From an uncultured Alphaproteobacteria bacterium (GTDB lineage Bacteria > Pseudomonadota > Alphaproteobacteria > HIMB59 > GCA-002718135): a stretch of DNA of 32,669 nucleotides. A program made the translations under genes and the position numbers. The stretch lies in the NCBI GenBank assembly GCA_902580765.1, contig CACHLW010000013.1, positions 1 to 32,669 on the forward strand, written 5' to 3'. The notes below the pieces were generated by a model, which had not been told where the DNA came from, did not search any database, and saw only the letters and a list, made by a program, of their open reading frames with translations. Shown here one piece after another: positions 23,985 to 31,298 of this stretch (positions are counted from its first letter, which is position 1; every line of letters starts with the position of its first letter).

Positions 23985-24965
23985 TTAAATTTTTTCTTCT
24001 GTTATTGGTCTACTCAGTAAATTACTTATTTCTTCTTTTAAATCATGTTGCTTATAAAGTATATTGTATACAGACTCCATAATTGGCATATCAATATTTT
24101 TTTTTTGTGAAATATTATAAACTGCTTTAACAGTATAATAACCCTCTGTTACTTCTTGCGATTTTAAAAGATCTAAAAAATTATCATATTTTGAAGAAGC
24201 TAATTTAATACCAAACTGTGTATTACGAGAATTTTTAGAGCTGCATGTTAAAATAAGATCACCAAGCCCAGATAAGCCAAATAATGTACTTTTATCAGCT
24301 TTAAATTTTTTTGCGTATCGTGTCATTTCTGCAAAAGATCTAGATATGAGTGCACTTTTAGCATTTTCACCTAAATTCAATCCCTCTGCAACACCGGCTG
24401 CTATCGCATATATATTCTTTAACGCACCACCTATTTGCGTTCCAATTAAATCATTTGAATAATAAATTCTAAATTCTTTGTTAGGTATAAGTTTAGAAAT
24501 GTTCTCAAAATCTTTTTTATCTTTTGTTGCAAGCGTGACTGCAGTTGGTAAACTTTGAGATACTTCATTTGAAAAAGATGGGCCTGATAAAATACTAATT
24601 GATTTAAACGGCATCATTTCTTGAAATACATCTGTTAAAAATTTTGATGATGATATTTCAATGCCTTTAGAACATATAACAATATGATGATTTTTATTAT
24701 GTAATGATGAATCCTTAACTACCTCCCTAATATTTTGTGCCGGCAAAGTTATAAATAAAAATTTAACATTTCTAATTTCTTTTAAAGAGGTAGTAGCAGT
24801 GACATTTTCATTAAATGAACTGTATTTTAATTTTGGATTAATTTTATGTTCATTTATTGATTTAACAATTTTTTCATCTCGAGCATAAATTATAACTTTA
24901 TTATTACTTAATACTCGGGCAAGTGCACTACCCCATACTCCTCCACCTAAAATTCCAATTGTCAT
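23985..24965 (-). CDS. gpsA: NAD(P)-dependent glycerol-3-phosphate dehydrogenase
   Basis: Reduces dihydroxyacetone phosphate to sn-glycerol-3-phosphate for phospholipid synthesis. From ATG 24965 (326 aa) it has the Rossmann motif GILGGGVWGSALA, ICSKGIE, SGPSFSNEV, the catalytic lysine in GGALKNIYAIAAGVAEGL, and the LSGLGDLILTCSSKNSRNTQFG signature. An upstream TTG at 24992 would add nine residues. It is the first gene of the long minus-strand block leading to deoC, and sits divergent to livJ across about 150 bp. Confidence 0.95.
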   Translation of the reverse strand: MTIGILGGGVWGSALARVLSNNKVIIYARDEKIVKSINEHKINPKLKYSSFNENVTATTSLKEIRNVKFLFITLPAQNIREVVKDSSLHNKNHHIVICSKGIEISSSKFLTDVFQEMMPFKSISILSGPSFSNEVSQSLPTAVTLATKDKKDFENISKLIPNKEFRIYYSNDLIGTQIGGALKNIYAIAAGVAEGLNLGENAKSALISRSFAEMTRYAKKFKADKSTLFGLSGLGDLILTCSSKNSRNTQFGIKLASSKYDNFLDLLKSQEVTEGYYTVKAVYNISQKKNIDMPIMESVYNILYKQHDLKEEISNLLSRPITEEKI

Positions 24966-25060
24966 ACGTTTGATCTTTATCCGGTGAGGCAAATGAAGTC
25001 AATTTATGGTTTTTGGCTAAAATCTTGGGTATTTTTATTAAAAAACTGCATGATTGATTT

Positions 25061-25090
25061 TTGGAACTAGTATATGAGGTACAATATATA
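25061..25090 (+). promoter_or_regulatory. Candidate livJ promoter
   Basis: In the 150-bp gap between gpsA and livJ, TTGGAA (25061-25066) is an acceptable -35 and TATATA (25085-25090) a -10 at 18-base spacing; TACAAT at 25080-25085 is a rival -10 without a good -35. The leader would be about 20 bases and would contain the strong ribosome binding site. The assignment is tentative in such A/T-rich DNA. Confidence 0.4.
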
Positions 25091-25106
25091 AAAAGTATAC
25101 TTTTTT

Positions 25107-25111
25107 GGAGG
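25107..25111 (+). promoter_or_regulatory. Strong ribosome binding site of livJ
   Basis: GGAGG four bases before the livJ ATG at 25116. It is a consensus Shine-Dalgarno sequence, whereas most genes in the window lack one; this fits a highly translated periplasmic binding protein. Confidence 0.8.
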
Positions 25112-25115
25112 AAAT

Positions 25116-26297
25116 ATGAAAAAATTACTTCTAGCTGTTATTGTAAGTTTGTCGACTGTAACGACTGCTGCATTAGCAGAAATTAAAGTAGGAATTATTC
25201 TTGGTTTTACAGGACCAATTGAATCTTTAACTCCTGCTATGAGAGATGGTGCGAGAATGGCATTCGATGAAGCATCAAACTCTGGAAATCTTTTAGGTGG
25301 TGAATCCATTACTATCTTAGAAGCTGACTCAACTTGTGTAGACTCTGCTGCTGCAACTGCTGCTGCTGAGGATCTAGTTGCACAAGGTGTAACTGCTATT
25401 ATGGGTGCTGACTGTTCAGGTGTAACAGGTGCGATTAATGCAAACGTTGCGGTACCAAATGGTATTCTGATGGTATCTCCATCTGCAACCTCACCAGGTC
25501 TAAGTAAAGTTCCTGATAATGGAACTTTCTGGCGTACTGCTCCATCTGATGCAAAGGGTGGTCAAGTATTAGCTAAACTTGCTTTAAGCAGAGGAATTGA
25601 AAGTATAGCTGTAACGTATACTAACAATGACTACGGAAAAGGCTTAGCTGAAGTATTTGAAGCTTCATTTGCTCGTGGTGGCGGAACTATTACTGCATCT
25701 GCTGCGCACGAAGATGGTAAAGCAGATTATTCATCAGAAGTTGGTGTTCTTGCATCAGCTGGTGGAGACGCACTACTAGTAATTGGTTATATCGATGATG
25801 GTGGAAAAGGAATGATCGAAGCATCTTTAGATTCAGGTGCGTTTGACACTTTTGTTCTTTCTGATGGTATGATTGGTCAATCAATTGTTGATAATATCGG
25901 TGCTGATCTTGAAGGATCATTTGGTTCTATGCCAGGTGCAATTTCAAAAGGTTCAGCTAAGTTTGGCGAACTAGCAGCTGCAAATGGCATGGATGGTAGT
26001 GCTCCATATGTTGGGGAATCTTATGATGCTGCAGCAATTATTGCTCTTGCAATTCAAGCTGGTGGATCTGCTGATAAGCAATCAATCCTAAACAATATTG
26101 CTAAAGTATCTAACGCTCCAGGTATTGTAATTAACCCTGGTCAATTATCATACGGCTTACAAATGTTAGCTGCTGGTAAGGATATTGATTATCAAGGTGC
26201 AACAGACGTAGAATTTAATGCGTTTGGTGATGCCGCTGGTGCGTTTAAAGAACTAGAAGTTAGTGGCGGCGAGTTCGTTACTGTTGGCGCTCTTTAA
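25116..26297 (+). CDS. Periplasmic substrate-binding protein of a branched-chain (liv-type) amino acid ABC importer
   Basis: Binds amino acids in the periplasm and delivers them to the LivHM permease. The 393-residue protein has a classic Sec signal peptide (residues 1-21, ending ALA before EIKVG), then the type I binding-protein fold (EIKVGIILGFTGPIESLTP; YTNNDYGKGLAEVF). C74 and C100 probably form the usual disulfide. Sampled lines of the gene are about 40-50% GC, well above neighbours, with many GCT, GGT and GAA codons, which fits high expression rather than foreign origin. It faces the rest of the transporter genes, which are on the minus strand. Substrate range (Leu/Ile/Val or others) cannot be read. 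Confidence 0.93.
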   Translation: MKKLLLAVIVSLSTVTTAALAEIKVGIILGFTGPIESLTPAMRDGARMAFDEASNSGNLLGGESITILEADSTCVDSAAATAAAEDLVAQGVTAIMGADCSGVTGAINANVAVPNGILMVSPSATSPGLSKVPDNGTFWRTAPSDAKGGQVLAKLALSRGIESIAVTYTNNDYGKGLAEVFEASFARGGGTITASAAHEDGKADYSSEVGVLASAGGDALLVIGYIDDGGKGMIEASLDSGAFDTFVLSDGMIGQSIVDNIGADLEGSFGSMPGAISKGSAKFGELAAANGMDGSAPYVGESYDAAAIIALAIQAGGSADKQSILNNIAKVSNAPGIVINPGQLSYGLQMLAAGKDIDYQGATDVEFNAFGDAAGAFKELEVSGGEFVTVGAL

Positions 26298-26318
26298 TAC
26301 TTAAAAATATTTTTATTT

Positions 26319-26346
26319 AACCCCAGCTTTTAGCTGGGGTTTTTTT
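26319..26346 (+). terminator. Rho-independent terminator after livJ
   Basis: ACCCCAGCT (26320-26328), a TTT loop and AGCTGGGGT (26332-26340) form a perfect 9-bp stem, extended by an A-T pair and followed by an unbroken T tract through 26346. It starts about 22 bases after the livJ stop and ends at the livM stop, so on the minus strand the same hairpin is followed by A/T-rich DNA (TTAAATAAAAAT) and may terminate the liv operon weakly. Confidence 0.93.
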
Positions 26347-27718
26347 ATGAGTGTCTTACTTTCTCTGGTATAATTCCTTTAGGTCTATAGCGTAAAATTA
26401 ATAATAAAATTAAACCCATAAATAAATATCTAAAGTAAGGAACGCTATCTAGTAAATGTAATTTTAAAGCATTAGTTGGCTCTAATCCTATTGTTAGTTG
26501 ATTAATAATAAATGTTGTAAGTGGTGCTGCCTCAATCCAAGAAAACCAAATAACAAAACCACCAAATATAGCACCTAAATTATTTCCACTACCGCCTACA
26601 ATAACCATAATCCAAATAATAAAAGTAAAACGAAGTGGTCGATATCCTGAAGGAGTAAATAAACCATCCAATGTAACAAGCATTGCACCCGCCACACCTA
26701 CAATTGCAGCTCCTATGACAAAAATAATTAAATGTTGTTTTACAACATCTTTACCCATTGCATTTGCGGCTGTTTCATTATCTCTGATAGCTCTCATCAT
26801 CCTGCCCCATGGAGATAATTGAGCTTTGTTTGCAAAATAAAAAATTATCAACATAACAATTAGAAATAAAATGGCGTAAGATAATTTTACAAATATTCCT
26901 GAGCCATCAATAATAAGGTTGTTTAATACTTGTTGTCTATCACTTACATCAATAATGTTATTTAACTTTGATGAATTGATATATGTAACTAAATTTATAA
27001 ACCAATCTGCGTTTTGTAAATCAATTTCATAAGGAACTGGTCTCTTTAAACCAATTACATTTTTTACCCCTCTAGATAACCATTCTTCATGTTTTAAAAC
27101 ACTAACAACTATTTCTGAAATACCAAGAGTAACAATAGCGAGATAATCTGATCGTAATCCAAGAGCTACTTTACCAATTACGAATGCAACACCTGCAGCA
27201 AATAAACCTCCTACTATCCAAGAGAAAATTATTGGTAGTCCAAGACCACCTAAAAAACCTGCTATTGCTGGATTAACATCTTCAATATTATGTGTAGCAT
27301 TTAAATAAAAGTGTCTGATAATTAAAATACCAAAAAAAATTATGAGGAAATTGAAAATATATCTATTTCTTTTTTGGATTACCGTTTTATTAATATACAT
27401 TACAGCAATTACCAATACGACAAGTAAAGCAAAACTAATACTTAGTCCCCTACCTCCGACCTGCCATGACTCGGCAATGGGAGGGTAAGAAACAAGCACT
27501 GCTGCTAATCCACCCATGGCAAGAAAACCCATCACACCAAAATTAATTACTCCTGCATAACCCCATGAAATATTAACTCCCATTGTCATTATTGCTGAAA
27601 TAATACACATGTTTAAAATTACTAAACTAACTGACCACCCTTGAATGAAACCTACAAAAATAAAGAGAGAGATCATTATTGTAATAGCTACCCATTCATA
27701 TCTTTCAAACTTCATCAT
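26345..27718 (-). CDS. livM: Branched-chain amino acid ABC transporter permease LivM
   Basis: One of two inner-membrane permease subunits. The 457-residue protein has about ten hydrophobic segments and the LivM hallmarks MNISWGYAG-like VNISWGYAGVINFGVMGFLAMGG, LRSDYLAIVTLGISEI, the EAA-type loop LSPWGRMMRAIRDNETAANAMG, and the closing RYLFMGLILLLILRYRPKGIIPE. It is a little longer than E. coli LivM, with extra hydrophobic residues around 100-150 and a loop near 210-270. The ATG overlaps the livH stop by four bases (ATGA). It is the last gene of the block and ends on the terminator hairpin. Confidence 0.93.
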   Translation of the reverse strand: MMKFERYEWVAITIMISLFIFVGFIQGWSVSLVILNMCIISAIMTMGVNISWGYAGVINFGVMGFLAMGGLAAVLVSYPPIAESWQVGGRGLSISFALLVVLVIAVMYINKTVIQKRNRYIFNFLIIFFGILIIRHFYLNATHNIEDVNPAIAGFLGGLGLPIIFSWIVGGLFAAGVAFVIGKVALGLRSDYLAIVTLGISEIVVSVLKHEEWLSRGVKNVIGLKRPVPYEIDLQNADWFINLVTYINSSKLNNIIDVSDRQQVLNNLIIDGSGIFVKLSYAILFLIVMLIIFYFANKAQLSPWGRMMRAIRDNETAANAMGKDVVKQHLIIFVIGAAIVGVAGAMLVTLDGLFTPSGYRPLRFTFIIWIMVIVGGSGNNLGAIFGGFVIWFSWIEAAPLTTFIINQLTIGLEPTNALKLHLLDSVPYFRYLFMGLILLLILRYRPKGIIPEKVRHS

Positions 27719-28728
27719 AAGACTTTTCCCTTAAATATACCTGATGGTCTAATCAATAAAACGATGACTAAAATTGAAAATGATACAGCAAATTTATAAT
27801 CTGTTGAAAGTAATTGTACTAGACCTGTTGGCTCTATAGAACTTGGAAGTATGTATACAAAGAATTTCTTATAAGCATACGTGACCATAATTTCTGAAAA
27901 CGCGATGACATAACCGCCTACTACAGCTCCAAAAGGACTTCCAATTCCTCCAACAATTGCCGATGCAAATATTGGCAAAACTAAATTAAGATAAATTATA
28001 GGTTTATAACTTTTATCTAAACCATAAAGTGTTCCAGCGACACATGCCAAGATGCCTACAATAATCCATGTAGTAAAGACTACTCTATCAGGATTAATAC
28101 CAGACAATAATGCTAAATCTTCATTATCAGAAAATGCTCTCATTGATTTTCCAGTTTTAGTTTTTTGCAAAAACCAAAAAGTAAAAGTTAAAAGTAAAAT
28201 AGTAATTAATATTGTAATAACTTGGGATGATTTTAATGCTAATCCTTCATTTAAACCTGTCATTACTTTAAACTGTTTCGCTTTCATTATAAATTTCTGT
28301 CCATCAGAAAATTTTATAGTTTCTGTTCCAATTATAATTCTTATTATTGCATTTATTACAAACATAACTCCTATTGAAACCATTGCTAAAACAACAGGAA
28401 CACTTTTTTGGTATCTGTAATATTGAAAAACAAATTTATCAGAAATAAAGCATAAAATAATTGTTGCTATTATTCCTATAGGTAAAGCTAACAAGGCAGT
28501 TGGCAGAATTCCTAAACCAATATTTTGTGATTGAAAAAACCACGTAAATAAAATTGTTATCATTGCTCCAAATGACATAATTTCACCATGTGCAAAATTT
28601 GCAAATCGAAGTATGGCATAAACGAATGTAACCCCAAGTGCTCCAAGTGCAAGTTGAGAGCCATAAGAAATGCCTGGAATGATAATAAAATTTAGAAGTA
28701 CGATTATAGAATTTAGAAAATCAATCAT
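27715..28728 (-). CDS. livH: Branched-chain amino acid ABC transporter permease LivH
   Basis: The second permease subunit, 337 residues, eight or so membrane segments. Family features are GISYGSQLALGALGVTFVYAILRFANFAHGEIMSFGA at the N-terminus, TKTGKSMRAFSDNEDLALLSGINPDRV (EAA loop) and FASAIVGGIGSPFGAVVGGY near the end. A consensus ribosome binding site lies inside the end of livF. It overlaps livM by four bases. Confidence 0.95.
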   Translation of the reverse strand: MIDFLNSIIVLLNFIIIPGISYGSQLALGALGVTFVYAILRFANFAHGEIMSFGAMITILFTWFFQSQNIGLGILPTALLALPIGIIATIILCFISDKFVFQYYRYQKSVPVVLAMVSIGVMFVINAIIRIIIGTETIKFSDGQKFIMKAKQFKVMTGLNEGLALKSSQVITILITILLLTFTFWFLQKTKTGKSMRAFSDNEDLALLSGINPDRVVFTTWIIVGILACVAGTLYGLDKSYKPIIYLNLVLPIFASAIVGGIGSPFGAVVGGYVIAFSEIMVTYAYKKFFVYILPSSIEPTGLVQLLSTDYKFAVSFSILVIVLLIRPSGIFKGKVL

Positions 28729-28729
28729 T

Positions 28730-29434
28730 TTAACCTCCTAAAAATGACTTTCTAACTTCTGGATTATTTAATAATTCTTCACCTGAGCCTTCTCTACTAT
28801 TTTTTCCATTAACTAATACGTATCCTCTATCAGCAATACCAAGTGCTTGTTTTGCATTTTGTTCAACCATTAGTATGCCAACACCAGTTTTACGAACTTC
28901 TATGATTCTTGAAAATAACTCATCCATTACTATCGGTGATACTCCTGCAGTTGGTTCATCTAACATTAAAATCTTCGGTTTAGTCATAAGTGCTCTCCCA
29001 AAAGCTACTTGTTGTCTTTGACCTCCTGATAATTCTCCTGCACTTTGATTTCTTTTTTCTTTTAAAATAGGAAAAAGATCGTAAACATCATTAATGGTAT
29101 GCATAATGTCATCCTCTCTTAAAAACCCTCCCATTTCTAGATTTTCTTCTACTGTCATACCAGTAAACACATTGTTTGTTTGAGGAACAAAAGCGAGTCC
29201 TAAATTAATTCTATTTTGAGGTAACATTGAAGAAATTTCCTTATTTGAATATTCAACAGAACCTGAAGTTAAGCTTAACATGCCCAGCAATGCTTTCATT
29301 GCTGTTGATTTCCCTGCTCCGTTTGGACCAACGATAACAACAATTTCACCCTCATTAACTTCTAGATTAATATCTTTAATTATATCAACTCCTCCATATC
29401 CAGCTGTTAAATCTTTACCAATTAAATTATTCAT
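28730..29434 (-). CDS. livF: Branched-chain amino acid ABC transporter ATPase LivF
   Basis: One of the two ATPases driving import. Walker A GPNGAGKST (36-44), Q-loop in FVPQTNNVF (82-90), ABC signature LSGGQ (135-139), Walker B ILMLDEPTAG (155-164) and the H-loop position as VEQNAK (Gln in place of the usual His, as is common in LivF). The 234-residue length is standard. It lies 6 bases after livG. Its C-terminus reads FLGG, and the last two glycine codons supply the Shine-Dalgarno sequence of livH. Confidence 0.96.
   Translation of the reverse strand: MNNLIGKDLTAGYGGVDIIKDINLEVNEGEIVVIVGPNGAGKSTAMKALLGMLSLTSGSVEYSNKEISSMLPQNRINLGLAFVPQTNNVFTGMTVEENLEMGGFLREDDIMHTINDVYDLFPILKEKRNQSAGELSGGQRQQVAFGRALMTKPKILMLDEPTAGVSPIVMDELFSRIIEVRKTGVGILMVEQNAKQALGIADRGYVLVNGKNSREGSGEELLNNPEVRKSFLGG
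28734..28739 (-). promoter_or_regulatory. livH ribosome binding site embedded in the livF stop region
   Basis: Read on the minus strand this is AGGAGG, five bases before the livH ATG and overlapping the last sense codons of livF (Leu-Gly-Gly). It is a consensus Shine-Dalgarno sequence, so livH translation is likely efficient and not dependent on coupling alone. Confidence 0.75.
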
Positions 29435-29440
29435 AAAATT

Positions 29441-30208
29441 TTAATTCTTTGTAATACCTTTTCCTAAATAAGCTTCTATAACTGTATCGTTATTTTTTAC
29501 TTCATTAAAATTTCCTTTAAATAAAACTGAACCTTCTGCCATTACAATTACAGGATCACAAATTTTTTCTATTAGCTCCATATCATGTTCAATTACGAAA
29601 AATGTATAATTCTTTTCTTTATTTAATCTTAATATTGCATCTGTAATTTCATTAAGAAGTGTTCTATTAACTCCAGCTCCTACTTCATCAAGTAAAACTA
29701 TTTGAGGGTCAACCATCATGGTTCTTCCTAACTCAAGTAATTTCTTTTGACCACCAGATAAATTACCTGCAAGTTCTTGAGTAAGGTGACTTAAATTTAA
29801 AAAATTTATTACTTCGATAGCTTTTTGTCTTATTTCTTCTTCCTGTTGTTTTACTTTAGCATTACTTAATAAAGCGTATGATAATTTTTCACCAAATTGA
29901 TTTGGTGGTACCATCATTAAATTTTCAAGAACAGTTAAAGTTGAAAATTCATGTGCAATTTGAAAAGTTCTTAGCACTCCTTTCGCAAATAATTCGTGAG
30001 GTTTTAAAAAAGAAATATCTTCATTATTAAGAATTATATTTCCCTCATCTGGATCATATAATCCTGCAATGGTATTAAATAACGTTGTTTTTCCTGCGCC
30101 ATTTGGACCTATTAAACCTGTAATTGTACCCATTTCAACCTTCATTGATGCGTTGTAGACAGCTTTCAATCCTCCAAAAAATTTATTAACATTATTTATT
30201 TCAAGCAT
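29441..30208 (-). CDS. livG: Branched-chain amino acid ABC transporter ATPase LivG
   Basis: The partner ATPase, 255 residues. It has Walker A GPNGAGKTT (34-42), GVLRTFQIAHEFSTLTVLENLM (the Q-loop region typical of LivG), ABC signature LSGGQ (150-154), Walker B VLLDE followed by VGAGV (171-180; PAAG is more usual) and VIEHDME with the switch His. Its ATG lies 8 bases inside the 3' end of rodA, so the transporter operon is coupled to the cell-elongation genes upstream. Confidence 0.96.
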   Translation of the reverse strand: MLEINNVNKFFGGLKAVYNASMKVEMGTITGLIGPNGAGKTTLFNTIAGLYDPDEGNIILNNEDISFLKPHELFAKGVLRTFQIAHEFSTLTVLENLMMVPPNQFGEKLSYALLSNAKVKQQEEEIRQKAIEVINFLNLSHLTQELAGNLSGGQKKLLELGRTMMVDPQIVLLDEVGAGVNRTLLNEITDAILRLNKEKNYTFFVIEHDMELIEKICDPVIVMAEGSVLFKGNFNEVKNNDTVIEAYLGKGITKN

Positions 30209-31298
30209 TATGCAATTTTTTTAAATTTCCATTTAATTCTGCATTAAGAACTAATCCTAGCGATATAATTATAGCAAGCATTGCTGAACCCCCATAAGAA
30301 ACTAAGGGTAGCGGTATTCCAACAACAGGCATTAATCCAGATACCATAGATATGTTCATTATGACATATATAAATAAATTACTGCCAACACCTATAGAAA
30401 GAATTCTACCAAAAATATGATTTGATTTAATACTTATATAAAAACATACTGATATTAATAATAGAAAAAGTAAAATTATAAACATAGTACCAATAAAACC
30501 AAATTCTTCTCCAATTAACGTAAAGATAAAATCAGTTTGTTTTTCAGGTAAATACTGCAGATAAGCTTGAGATCCCTCTAAAAAACCTTTGCCAGTTAGA
30601 CCACCAGAGCCTAAAGCAATTTTAGATTGTATGAGTTGATATCCTCTTCCAAGAGCATCTGCTTCAGGATTTAAAAAAGAAAAAATTCTATCTTTTTGAT
30701 ATGGCTGTAAGTAATTTAATGACAAAGGTATTGATAAAATTAGGATAAAAAATCCTAATACAAACTTCCAAATTCTTATTCCACTTGCAAATAGAATCAA
30801 AATTCCAAGCATTGCTATACTTAGAGCAGTACCAAGATCTGGTTGTATAACGACTAAAGCAAAGGGTAAAAATAAAATCAATATTGGAAAAAATAAGTTT
30901 TTTATTCGCTTAATTTCATCAAATTTTAAATCATGATAAAATCTTGCTAAAGCTAGTATTATAGTTATTTTTATTAATTCTGATGGTTGGATGCTAAAAC
31001 CAAAAAGATTTATCCATCTAGTTGCACCTTTACCAAAAACACCAATTAATTCGACTGAAAGTAGAAGTAATAATGATAAAATAAAAAAGATATAAGCAAA
31101 CTGATATATAAATTTAATATTTATTAAAGCTAAGACAATTGCTAGAAACATAAAAACTAGTAATCTAATTAAATGTCTTGATGCCCAGGGACTGTATGAT
31201 CCTCCCGCAGCAGAATATAAACCTGCAGCACCAATAAGAGAAATTAAGATTATTAGAAAAATTAATAAGTAATTAATGTTTTGAAATTTATTTAACAT
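30201..31298 (-). CDS. mrdB: Rod shape-determining peptidoglycan polymerase RodA
   Basis: SEDS-family lipid II polymerase that works with PBP2 in lateral wall synthesis. The 365-residue membrane protein shows GATRWINLFGFSIQPSELIK, VVIQPDLGTALSI, KIALGSGGLTGKGFLEGSQ, LPEKQTDFIFTLIGEEFGF and GIPLPLVSYGGSAML, the last being the SEDS C-terminal signature. The ATG overlaps the PBP2 stop by one base (TAATG). The gene is also called rodA. Confidence 0.95.
   Translation of the reverse strand: MLNKFQNINYLLIFLIILISLIGAAGLYSAAGGSYSPWASRHLIRLLVFMFLAIVLALINIKFIYQFAYIFFILSLLLLLSVELIGVFGKGATRWINLFGFSIQPSELIKITIILALARFYHDLKFDEIKRIKNLFFPILILFLPFALVVIQPDLGTALSIAMLGILILFASGIRIWKFVLGFFILILSIPLSLNYLQPYQKDRIFSFLNPEADALGRGYQLIQSKIALGSGGLTGKGFLEGSQAYLQYLPEKQTDFIFTLIGEEFGFIGTMFIILLFLLLISVCFYISIKSNHIFGRILSIGVGSNLFIYVIMNISMVSGLMPVVGIPLPLVSYGGSAMLAIIISLGLVLNAELNGNLKKLHNA

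Noticed and set aside
25690-25920. 76-residue His/Gln/Leu-rich minus-strand frame inside livJ
   Set aside because: Produced by the GCT/GAT/GGT-type codons of the highly expressed gene read in antisense.
25116-26297. livJ as a recent foreign acquisition because of its higher GC
   Set aside because: The shift is explained by Ala/Gly-rich composition and codon bias of an abundant binding protein; there are no mobile-element traces nearby.
28052-28420. 122-residue plus-strand frame antisense to livH
   Set aside because: The longest antisense frame, but it sits inside a conserved permease and has no start signal or recognised domain.
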